From 13-2-20CM-68-14 sp035640035 (GTDB lineage: Bacteria > Actinomycetota > Thermoleophilia > Gaiellales > Gaiellaceae), in NCBI GenBank assembly GCA_035640035.1, contig DASQWX010000227.1, forward strand, positions 1 through 5,462: 5,462 nt of DNA, given 5' to 3'. A model generated the notes under the pieces. The model saw only the letters and a list, made by a program, of their open reading frames with translations. It did no database searches and had not been told where the DNA came from. The position numbers and the translations under genes are program-made. Every line of letters begins with the position of its first letter. Position 1 is the first letter of the stretch. Of the stretch, positions 1 to 4,547 are shown in pieces.

Positions 1-406
1 CACGCAGCCACAGTCCGCCCATGATCGTCTTACCCGTGCCCGGCTCGTCAGCCAACAGAAAGCGGAGGAGCGGCTGAGGGAGCATTGCTCCGTAGACGGC
101 GCGGTTCTGGTGTGGGTACGGCCGAAGCGGGTTCGTCGCGAGGGCGGTTGCGGACGCCTGTTCTGATGCTCGCCGCATCCACTCGACCCACAGTCCCGCT
201 AGCACCCCCGATGGCTCTGCACCGCCATCCTCAGTCAGCGTCTCAAGGACAGCTGCCTCATCGGGTGACAAAGCAGCCTTCCTGAGGTCGCCACCATCGT
301 CGACGATGAGCTTCAGGCCACCGTCCGACACCGTCACCGACTCGATGACGACGTAGCGCTCCTCACCGGGAAGCTTGATCCGCTGACCTTCGTCGAGATT
401 CGTCAC
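1..406 (-). CDS. SNF2/DEAD-type (SF2) helicase, N-terminal part, truncated by the window edge
   Basis: The minus strand is open from a GTG at 406-404 to the left edge, giving 135 residues without a stop. Upstream of the GTG is GAGGGG with 7 nt spacing, a good ribosome binding site. Residues 1-90 form an unassigned N-terminal region. Residues 96-105 (RPYPHQNRAV) look like the Q-motif region that precedes motif I. Residues 115-127 (RFLLADEPGTGKT) are a Walker A/motif I. The arrangement PHQ, then VYGAML, then LLADxPGxGKTIM is typical of large SNF2-type helicases in defence loci, for example DrmD of DISARM and DUF3883-linked helicases. By family knowledge the protein would be an ATP-driven DNA translocase. 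Motifs II-VI and any C-terminal domains lie outside the window, so the exact family is inference. Sampled lines are 58-63% G+C against about 70% in the dehydrogenase, and codons such as CTA, TTG, AGG and TCA occur. This fits horizontal acquisition. Confidence 0.8.
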   Translation of the reverse strand, partial: MTNLDEGQRIKLPGEERYVVIESVTVSDGGLKLIVDDGGDLRKAALSPDEAAVLETLTEDGGAEPSGVLAGLWVEWMRRASEQASATALATNPLRPYPHQNRAVYGAMLPQPLLRFLLADEPGTGKTIMGGLWLR

Positions 407-484
407 GTTTATGCCCCTCGTGTCCCCCTGGCTCGTGTCGTCGTACTCAACCTCATATCACCACGGCAGGCTGTCCGTAGAGAG

Positions 485-508
485 AAAGGCCCCGTTTCCA
501 GGGCCTTT
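485..508 (-). terminator. Rho-independent terminator downstream of the tRNA-like 3' end
   Basis: An exact 8-bp stem (485-492, AAAGGCCC on the plus strand, with 501-508, GGGCCTTT) encloses an 8-nt loop. Read on the minus strand the hairpin continues into TTTCTCTCT, a weak pyrimidine tail. It begins 2 nt after the CCA end of the tRNA-like fragment, the usual position for a tRNA terminator. It would end transcripts coming from tRNA-Gly and isolate the helicase gene that follows. Confidence 0.7.
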
Positions 509-510
509 GA

Positions 511-544
511 TGGTGGAGCTAGCCGGAGTCGAACCGGTGGCTTC
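511..544 (-). other. Orphan tRNA-Ala/tmRNA-type 3' end with encoded CCA, candidate att remnant
   Basis: Read on the minus strand this is a T stem and TTCGACT loop, the acceptor 3' strand TAGCTCC, discriminator A and CCA (511-513). TAGCTCC-A-CCA matches the 3' strand of tRNA-Ala, where U70 pairs with G3. Closely related ends occur on tmRNA (ssrA). The 72 bases upstream, up to tRNA-Gly, contain no D arm, anticodon arm or matching 5' acceptor strand such as GGGGCTA, so this is a fragment, not a gene. The outermost T-stem pair is A-C, so the piece is slightly decayed or never functioned. A bare tRNA 3' end is the usual footprint of a tyrosine-recombinase attachment site. No integrase is visible here. 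Confidence 0.6.
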
Positions 545-616
545 GATGTGCTCCAGGAGTCAGCGCGTTCTCGTCAACGAAGTGACTTTTTGGAACTGAA
601 CGTGGAACTCTCCAAG

Positions 617-690
617 AGCGGATGATGGGACTCGAACCCACGACCTTCTGCATGGCAAGCAGACGCTCTAGCCAACTGAGCTACATCCGC
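617..690 (-). tRNA. tRNA-Gly (anticodon GCC)
   Basis: A complete cloverleaf of 74 nt is read on the minus strand. The acceptor GCGGATG pairs with CATCCGC. The D arm is GCTC...GAGC. The anticodon stem is TCTGC/GCAGA around the loop TTGCCAT, so the anticodon is GCC, reading GGC and GGU glycine codons. The variable loop has 5 nt. The T stem GTGGG/CCCAT has one G-U pair, around TTCGAGT. The discriminator is U at 617, and CCA is not encoded. It lies 23 bp downstream of the RNase HI stop, has its own promoter, and is followed 72 bp later by another tRNA's orphan 3' end. Confidence 0.97.
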
Positions 691-700
691 GCGGGTCCCG

Positions 701-728
701 AGTATAGCCCGGCCTACGCCGAATCCAA
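701..728 (-). promoter_or_regulatory. Sigma70-type promoter for tRNA-Gly
   Basis: On the minus strand, TTGGAT (728-723) and TATACT (706-701) are separated by 16 bp. The -10 box ends 10 nt before the mature tRNA 5' end at 690, so transcription would start near 693-694 and leave a very short leader for RNase P. The -35 box lies inside the last codons of the RNase HI gene. The tRNA therefore need not rely on read-through from that operon. Confidence 0.6.
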
Positions 729-1118
729 CGCTTCGTTTACGAGCTTGTCCGCGAGCTCGTTGTGCACCCGGCGAACCGACGTGTAGCGAACCTTCGGTAG
801 CCGATCGGCGAGCTCGGAGGCCTCCTCGAACAGGGCTCGCAGCGCCTCGTTCTTGACCTTGTACTCGCCCTCCATCTGACGGACGATCAGTTCCGAATCC
901 GAGACGACCTCGAGCTCGTCCACGCCTACCTCGACCGCTTTTCGCAGGCCGGCAATCAGGCCGCTGTATTCGGCGACGTTGTTCGTCGCAACGCCGATGG
1001 TCTCGCCGCGCGCATCGAGGACGGTCCCGTCGTCCGCTTCGAGCACGTAACCGTAGGCCGCGGGGCCGGGGTTGCCGCGCGCGCCGCCGTCGGTCGAGAG
1101 CTTCGCCTTCAGGCTCAC
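714..1118 (-). CDS. rnhA: Ribonuclease HI family protein, short form
   Basis: This 134-residue protein carries the full RNase H-fold signature. D10 lies in TDGGARGNPGPAAYG, E50 in NNVAEYSGL, D74 in SDSELIV, and D124 in VHNELADKL with H119 just before it. Together these give the DEDD two-metal active site that cleaves the RNA strand of RNA-DNA hybrids, in R-loops and Okazaki primers for example. It is shorter than E. coli RNase HI (155 residues) and lacks most of the basic handle region, as in many actinobacterial and archaeal type 1 enzymes. The start is GTG at 1118. It overlaps the TGA of the upstream gene as GTGA, so translation is probably coupled. In mycobacteria the equivalent RNase H domain is fused to an acid-phosphatase domain and sits beside nif3. 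Here there is no fusion. Confidence 0.93.
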   Translation of the reverse strand: MSLKAKLSTDGGARGNPGPAAYGYVLEADDGTVLDARGETIGVATNNVAEYSGLIAGLRKAVEVGVDELEVVSDSELIVRQMEGEYKVKNEALRALFEEASELADRLPKVRYTSVRRVHNELADKLVNEALDSA

Positions 1119-1438
1119 AGCTCGGCGAGCTCGTAGAGGTCGTATGCGACCTCCTCGTAGGGATGCGCATCCAGCAACGCGGCGATGACCGCCTGGGCCC
1201 TGTGGGCCGGCACGACGGTCTCGACACGGAGCTCCGGCGTCCGCTCCTCGCGGCCGGCTTCCCCGATCGTCGGTTCCGTCCCTTCGCCCCCGCGGAAGGT
1301 GCCCGTTCCAGCCGTGTACCAGGAGCAGCGCTCGTAGTTGCCGATCCGGCCGGCGCCTGCTGCGAAGACGGCGTCACGCGTTGCGTCCAGGGCCTCCTGG
1401 GGCACGAACCAGACGAGCTTGTGCCGCCGCACTCTCAC
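1115..1438 (-). CDS. Stand-alone NIF3/YqfO-type insertion domain (PII/CutA-like fold) protein
   Basis: At 107 residues this corresponds to the domain inserted in the middle of long NIF3/YqfO proteins, without the two flanking metal-binding NIF3 halves. Diagnostic segments are KLVWFVPQE (7-15), the glycine-rich GAGRIGNYERCSW (28-40), GTGTFRGGEG (44-53), ELRVETVVP (69-77) and AHPYEEVAYDLY (90-101). The domain has a PII/CutA-like ferredoxin fold. Its biochemical role is not established and I assign none. The start is GTG at 1438 with GGGAG 7 nt upstream. A second in-frame GTG lies two codons later. The gene ends in a 4-bp overlap with rnhA. nif3 next to RNase H is an old actinobacterial neighbourhood (Rv2230c-Rv2229c-Rv2228c in M. 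tuberculosis), which supports the assignment. Confidence 0.88.
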   Translation of the reverse strand: MRVRRHKLVWFVPQEALDATRDAVFAAGAGRIGNYERCSWYTAGTGTFRGGEGTEPTIGEAGREERTPELRVETVVPAHRAQAVIAALLDAHPYEEVAYDLYELAEL

Positions 1439-1445
1439 GTTTGCA

Positions 1446-1459
1446 CTCCCGTCCGGGAG
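1446..1459. promoter_or_regulatory. Inverted repeat carrying the ribosome binding sites of two divergent genes
   Basis: CTCCCG-TC-CGGGAG is a 6-bp inverted repeat in the 35 bp between the start codons at 1438 (minus) and 1474 (plus). Its left arm, read on the minus strand, is the GGGAG ribosome binding site of the NIF3-domain gene. Its right arm with the next G (GGGAGG) lies 13 nt before the plus-strand ATG, which also has a closer GGAG at 1465-1468. The symmetry may simply be two Shine-Dalgarno sequences back to back. An operator role is possible but unsupported. Confidence 0.4.
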
Positions 1460-1473
1460 GAAACGGAGCGGAC

Positions 1474-1851
1474 ATGGCCATCCTCGAGGTCCTCCCCCGC
1501 CCGACGCCGGCCGAGCGCTACGACGCGGCTGTCGAGGTCGAGGTCGACGAGGCTCTCACCGTTCAAGCGGCCGCGATCGAGGACTGGGTCGCTCCCCGGC
1601 AAGCCTGGGAGCTCACGCTCCGCGAAGGCACCGACTTCGACCGTCCGAACAACGTCGAAGCGGTGCTGATGTTCGTGAGCGGCGAGCAGACCTCGTCGCT
1701 TCTGTTTCGGCTCGACCAGCTCGATTCCGTCGACGACACCGGCGAAGCACTGGTCCTGATCGTCGAGGAGAGAAACGGGATCGCGAAGGCGGCGCGGCTG
1801 ACCGAGAACGGGCTCGACGTCGAGCTCTTTCACATCCTCACCTTCACGTAG
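1474..1851 (+). CDS. Conserved-looking hypothetical protein, 125 residues, function unknown
   Basis: The only plus-strand gene in the window starts at ATG 1474, with GGAG at 1465-1468 as the nearest ribosome binding site and a stronger GGGAGG at 1455-1460. Codons end mainly in G or C, and the product alternates hydrophobic and charged residues as in a small globular beta-rich protein. Examples are VEAVLMFVSG (about 66-75), SSLLFRLDQL (about 79-88) and EALVLIVEERNG (about 95-106). There is no signal peptide, membrane segment, cysteine cluster or recognised motif. It is acidic, with 12 Glu/Asp in the first 45 residues. Its start lies 35 bp from the divergent NIF3-domain gene and its stop is 3 bp from the stop of the hydrolase coming the other way. 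I do not recognise the family. The opposite strand is also open over most of this stretch, but reads as a shadow. Confidence 0.7.
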   Translation: MAILEVLPRPTPAERYDAAVEVEVDEALTVQAAAIEDWVAPRQAWELTLREGTDFDRPNNVEAVLMFVSGEQTSSLLFRLDQLDSVDDTGEALVLIVEERNGIAKAARLTENGLDVELFHILTFT

Positions 1852-1854
1852 TCC

Positions 1855-2595
1855 TCAGAGCTCCGTTCCGTCGTGGCCGACCTCGGTCGCGGCGAAGTAC
1901 CTCCGCGCGGAGCCGAGGAGCGCCTCTTCGCCCGCATCCAGCGGGTTGAGGTGGATCAGGACGAGGCGTTCGACACCCGCCGCGGCAGCGATTCGCGCGG
2001 CCTCGCCTGCCGCGGTGTGTGCGGGATCGCCGAGGGCGTCGTCGGCGCCGAACGCCTCGTGGAGAAGCACACGCGCGCCTCGGGCGAAGTCGACGTTCTG
2101 CTCGTCGAAGCCCGTATCGGTGCAGAGCGCAAGCTCATCGCCGACCCGCAGCGCCAACGTCGGGTTCGTGTGCAACGGCTGTCTTCGCGCACGGATCGCG
2201 AACGGCCCGACCTTCTGCTCTCCTTCCCTCAGCTCGTGCACGGCGGAAAACGAGGCGGCGAAGCTCGGAGGCGCGAACGGGGACTCGAGCAGCCGGGCGA
2301 GGAGCTCCGCCGTGGGCGTCCCCTCGAGGGTCTCCCCGCCACCCCAGATTTCGAACGGGATGCCGAGCTCGCCGACGTAGAAGAGCCCGATCACGTGGTC
2401 GAGGTGGAAATGCGTCAAGCAGACGTGGAGCCGCTCCAAGCCGTCCACTGGCGCGGGGTCGGTCACAAGCCGACGCACGCCAGTACCCGCGTCGAGCAGG
2501 AGGCCGACGGCGCCGTCGCGGAGGAGCGTGCACGCGGTCTCGCGCGCATCGGACGGCATGAAGCCGCCGGTTCCGAGAAGCCGGATCGACGCTAT
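1855..2595 (-). CDS. RNase Z-like metallo-beta-lactamase fold hydrolase
   Basis: From the proposed start at 2595 this is a 246-residue MBL-fold protein. It opens with a typical first strand, IRLLGTGG (residues 4-11). The zinc ligands follow the RNase Z order: HxHxDH at 62-67 (THFHLDH), H142 in PLHTNPTLALRV, D160 in CTDTG, H179-E180 in LLHEAFG, H193 in HTAAGE, and H215 in LIHLNP. It has the core but is shorter than tRNA-processing RNase Z (about 300 residues) and shows no obvious flexible arm, so it could be a tRNA 3'-processing relative, a cyclic-nucleotide phosphodiesterase or another hydrolase. The substrate is unknown. The start is uncertain. The AUA at 2595-2593 shares two bases with the dehydrogenase stop (ATAG), has GGAAGAG 11 nt upstream, and gives a natural N-terminus. 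A GTG at 2670 would add 25 unlike residues, and an ATG at 2559 would remove the first strand. It is probably co-transcribed with the dehydrogenase. Confidence 0.88.
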   Translation of the reverse strand: MASIRLLGTGGFMPSDARETACTLLRDGAVGLLLDAGTGVRRLVTDPAPVDGLERLHVCLTHFHLDHVIGLFYVGELGIPFEIWGGGETLEGTPTAELLARLLESPFAPPSFAASFSAVHELREGEQKVGPFAIRARRQPLHTNPTLALRVGDELALCTDTGFDEQNVDFARGARVLLHEAFGADDALGDPAHTAAGEAARIAAAAGVERLVLIHLNPLDAGEEALLGSARRYFAATEVGHDGTEL

Positions 2596-4103
2596 GGCGA
2601 GGGGTGCTCTTCCGTGTCGATCTGGGCGCGCTGGAGCTTGCCCGAGTAGTCGACGTAGATCGACTTCCACTCCGTGAAGACGTCGAGTGCGGCCTGCCCG
2701 GCTTCCCGGTGGCCGTTGCCCGTGTCCTTCGTGCCGCCAAAGGGCAGGTGAACCTCGGCGCCGATCGTGCCGGCGTTGATGTAGGTGATGCCTGTGTTGA
2801 GGTCCCGCATCGCCCGGAACGCCTTGTTGACGTCCCGGCTGAAGATCGAGGACGAGAGGCCGTACTTGACGCCGTTCGAGACGTGAATGGCCTCGTCGAG
2901 CGAGCGGACGCGAATCAGCGCCGTCGTCGGCCCGAAGATCTCCTCCTGCGCGATCCGCATCTGCGAGTCGACCTCGCCGAAGATGGTCGGGCGGTAGTAG
3001 AAGCCGTTGTCGAGGCCGTCGCCGCTTGCGACCTCGCCGCCGGTCAGGAGCGTCGCGCCTTCGTCCCGGCCGATCTCCGTGTACGAGTGGATCTTCTCGA
3101 GGGCGCTCTTGTTGATCACGGGGCCGACGTCTGTGTCGTCCTCCCAGCCGGGCCCCAGGCGCATCTGCTCGACGCGTGCGACGAGGCGCGACGCGAGCTC
3201 GTCGTAGACGGATTCGTGCACGATCACGCGGCTCGCGGCCGTACAGCGCTGGCCGGAGGTGCCGAACGCGGACCAGACGATGCCGTCGACCGCGAGATCG
3301 AGTTCGGCGTCGTCCATGACGATGATCGCGTTCTTGCCGCCGAGCTCGAGGTGGACGTGCTTGAGGTGGTCGGCGGCGGCCCGAGTGACGGCGACGCCCG
3401 TCTCGCGCGAGCCGGTGAAGGTGATGATCGGAACGTCCGGATGCTCGACCAGCCGCTGGCCGACGTCCGCGCCGCCGCCGTGAACGATGTTGAGGACGCC
3501 GTTCGGCAGGCCGGCTTCCGCAAAGATCTCGACATACCGCTCGCCGAGCGCAGGCGTGTCAGTCGCCGGCTTGAAGACGACCGTGTTCCCAGACACGATC
3601 GCAGGGAGCGTCTTCCAGGACGGGATCGCGATCGGGAAGTTCCAGGGGGTGATCGCCCCGACGACGCCGAGCGGCATGCGCACGCTCATCTGGAACTTGT
3701 CGCGCAACTCCGAAGGGGTCGTCTGGCCGAACAGACGCCGTCCCTCGCCGCCCATGTAGTAGGCCATGTCGATCGCTTCCTGGACGTCGCCCGCAGCCTC
3801 GGCCTTGACCTTGCCCATCTCGTGCGTCATCAGGTCGGTGAGGTCGTCCTTCTGGTCGGCGAGCAGCTGCGCGAAGCGGAACAGGATCTCGCCGCGCTTC
3901 GGCGCGGGAACCAGTCGCCAGTGCTCGTACGCCGCCTTCGCGGCCGCCACGGCGCGATCCACGTCGGCGGGCCCCGATTTCGGAAAGACGCCGATCGTTT
4001 CGCCGTTCGCCGGGCTCGTGGACTCGAAGGTCTCGCCGGAGGCGGCTTCGACCCACTCTCCGTCGATGTAGTTCTTGAAGGTTTTCGCGCCGAGAATCGC
4101 CAT
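2592..4103 (-). CDS. NAD(P)+-dependent aldehyde dehydrogenase family protein
   Basis: This is a full-length 503-residue ALDH-superfamily enzyme that oxidises an aldehyde to the acid (or acyl product) in the cytoplasm. Visible motifs in order are TPWNFP with the oxyanion asparagine N155, FKPA with cofactor-binding K178, FTGS at 229-232, the general base E253 in LELGGKN, the nucleophile C287 in SGQRCTAAS, and E388 in QEEIFGP. The C-terminal substrate and oligomer region carries GAEVHLPFGGTKDTGNGHREAG-like residues (448-469) and ends in ALDVFTEWKSIYVDY. That tail recalls semialdehyde dehydrogenases of the ALDH7/alpha-aminoadipate or ketoglutarate-semialdehyde type, but the substrate cannot be read from the sequence. 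The ATG at 4103 lacks a ribosome binding site and has TAGACT 7 nt before it, so it looks leaderless. The long open frame on the other strand is a codon-bias shadow. Confidence 0.96.
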   Translation of the reverse strand: MAILGAKTFKNYIDGEWVEAASGETFESTSPANGETIGVFPKSGPADVDRAVAAAKAAYEHWRLVPAPKRGEILFRFAQLLADQKDDLTDLMTHEMGKVKAEAAGDVQEAIDMAYYMGGEGRRLFGQTTPSELRDKFQMSVRMPLGVVGAITPWNFPIAIPSWKTLPAIVSGNTVVFKPATDTPALGERYVEIFAEAGLPNGVLNIVHGGGADVGQRLVEHPDVPIITFTGSRETGVAVTRAAADHLKHVHLELGGKNAIIVMDDAELDLAVDGIVWSAFGTSGQRCTAASRVIVHESVYDELASRLVARVEQMRLGPGWEDDTDVGPVINKSALEKIHSYTEIGRDEGATLLTGGEVASGDGLDNGFYYRPTIFGEVDSQMRIAQEEIFGPTTALIRVRSLDEAIHVSNGVKYGLSSSIFSRDVNKAFRAMRDLNTGITYINAGTIGAEVHLPFGGTKDTGNGHREAGQAALDVFTEWKSIYVDYSGKLQRAQIDTEEHPSP

Positions 4104-4110
4104 GGGCGCG

Positions 4111-4116
4111 AGTCTA
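4111..4116 (-). promoter_or_regulatory. -10 box (TAGACT) for a leaderless aldehyde dehydrogenase transcript
   Basis: TAGACT on the minus strand fits the actinobacterial TANNNT -10 consensus and ends 7 nt before the ATG at 4103. Transcription would start at or within a base of the A of the ATG. No Shine-Dalgarno sequence is present in the 27 bp upstream (CTCGCGCCC precedes the ATG). No convincing -35 box is seen. Confidence 0.5.
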
Positions 4117-4130
4117 GCGACGCTGTTGCG

Positions 4131-4358
4131 TTACGAGGCCTCGGGAGGATCGGTGTCCGGGAACGTGCCGGGACGCCGACGCCGCCGGTCGCGTAGCAGA
4201 CGCTTCTCCTGGATCTCGTCGATGGGCTTCCCGCGCCGGCGGTCAGGGCCCTCGCGCCGGTCGATGATCACCTCGACGTTCGGGTTGTCCTTGTAGTACT
4301 CGACCATCTTGTCGTAGAGGTCGTCGGCAAGCTCGCGCGGGATGACGCAATAGATCAT
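4131..4358 (-). CDS. Small arginine-rich conserved hypothetical protein
   Basis: A 75-residue protein in two parts. Residues 1-35 (starting MIYCVIPRELADDLYDKMV) look like a strand-helix-strand unit: a hydrophobic strand, an amphipathic helix with LYDKMVEYYKD, and the strand VEVIIDRR. Residues 33-62 are strongly basic, with a repeated DRR (33-35, 39-41 and 57-59) and a five-arginine run, which suggests nucleic-acid or phosphate binding. The tail is acidic and proline-containing. I remember similar short IVDRREG-DRR proteins from high-GC actinobacteria, without a known function. The start ATG 4358 has TACACT 8 nt upstream and no clear ribosome binding site. The stop is TAA, 27 bp before the dehydrogenase gene. 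Confidence 0.8.
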   Translation of the reverse strand: MIYCVIPRELADDLYDKMVEYYKDNPNVEVIIDRREGPDRRRGKPIDEIQEKRLLRDRRRRRPGTFPDTDPPEAS

Positions 4359-4366
4359 CTGCTCGT

Positions 4367-4372
4367 AGTGTA
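4367..4372 (-). promoter_or_regulatory. -10 box (TACACT) for a near-leaderless transcript of the small basic protein
   Basis: TACACT on the minus strand fits TANNNT and ends 8 nt before the ATG at 4358, so the transcript would begin at or one base before the start codon. The preceding 8 bases (ACGAGCAG) hold at best a GAG as ribosome binding site. No -35 box matching TTGACA is seen. Confidence 0.45.
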
Positions 4373-4404
4373 GGTCGGCCGGTCGCCGGCGCCACCCAGT
4401 CCGT

Positions 4405-4419
4405 TGTCCAGTTAGGACA
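4405..4419. repeat. Small hairpin TGTCC-AGTTA-GGACA
   Basis: A perfect 5-bp inverted repeat with a 5-nt loop, immediately next to palindrome copy 1. Its TTGTCC left arm is also the left edge of palindrome copy 2 (4511-4516). It may therefore be part of a degraded longer repeat unit. Confidence 0.4.
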
Positions 4420-4420
4420 C

Positions 4421-4447
4421 GTCGGGGGCCTGACCCCGGACGCGGCC
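4421..4447. repeat. GTCCGGGG-type palindromic repeat, copy 1 (imperfect), with GCGGCC tail
   Basis: GTC-G-GGGG-CCTGA-CCCC-G-GAC is an imperfect palindrome (4421-4441) with one mismatched pair, followed by GCGGCC. The last 14 bases (4434-4447, CCCCGGACGCGGCC) recur exactly at 4526-4539. Palindromes around GGGGTCxGACCCC are a common dispersed, REP-like class in GC-rich actinobacterial genomes, to my recollection. Confidence 0.6.
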
Positions 4448-4462
4448 GTTCTCGGCAGAACG
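4447..4462. repeat. Hairpin CGTTCT-CGGC-AGAACG between the two palindromes
   Basis: A perfect 6-bp stem with a 4-nt loop, directly downstream of the GCGGCC tail of copy 1. A second, imperfect stem-loop follows: ACGGAA at 4477-4482 with TTCCGT at 4503-4508, and GCC/GGC inside it. Almost all of 4405-4533 can thus fold. It is unknown whether it does so in DNA or RNA. Confidence 0.45.
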
Positions 4463-4512
4463 CTGAACGCGGTGTGACGGAAGCCCTACGTACGGCCGTC
4501 CGTTCCGTGCTT

Positions 4513-4539
4513 GTCCGGGGTCAGTCCCCGGACGCGGCC
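4513..4539. repeat. GTCCGGGG-type palindromic repeat, copy 2 (perfect 8-bp arms), with GCGGCC tail
   Basis: GTCCGGGG-TCAGT-CCCCGGAC is perfect over 8 bp on each side (4513-4533) and is followed by GCGGCC, as in copy 1. It begins on the 3' side of the zinc-ribbon gene, only 15 bp past its stop, so it may act as a strong RNA hairpin that ends or stabilises that transcript. It has no U tract, so it is not a classical intrinsic terminator. Confidence 0.65.
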
Positions 4540-4547
4540 CGCAGGGA

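Noticed and set aside
411..599. 62-codon plus-strand frame across the tRNA fragment
   Set aside because: It is antisense to the T arm, acceptor strand and terminator, so the coding appearance is explained by the tRNA sequence.
591..609. TGGAACT direct repeat (591-597 and 603-609) as an integrase arm site
   Set aside because: Only 7 bp long and two copies, with no integrase gene in view. It can arise by chance.
511..616. A second complete tRNA or a tmRNA upstream of the CCA end
   Set aside because: No D arm, anticodon stem-loop or 5' acceptor strand complementary to TAGCTCC is found. A full tmRNA would have to overlap tRNA-Gly and rnhA.
574..1377. 267-codon minus-strand frame spanning rnhA, tRNA-Gly and part of the NIF3-domain gene
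   Set aside because: It runs through a tRNA gene and overlaps two well-supported genes in another frame. Its product is arginine-rich shadow sequence.
1435..1833. Minus-strand open frame opposite the 125-residue plus gene
   Set aside because: Its product has no motif. The plus strand has a better ribosome binding site and hydrophobic patterning, and its GC3 codons look coding. Not excluded absolutely, but the weaker candidate.
1873..2649. 258-codon plus-strand open frame opposite the metallo-hydrolase
   Set aside because: The minus strand carries every RNase Z-type zinc ligand in order. The plus frame has no motif and is charge-rich low-complexity shadow sequence.
2604..4196. 530-codon open frame on the plus strand opposite the aldehyde dehydrogenase
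   Set aside because: It mirrors a clear full-length ALDH with all catalytic motifs. Its product is an Arg/Asp/Val/Leu-rich sequence typical of antisense frames in GC-rich DNA, with no recognisable domain.
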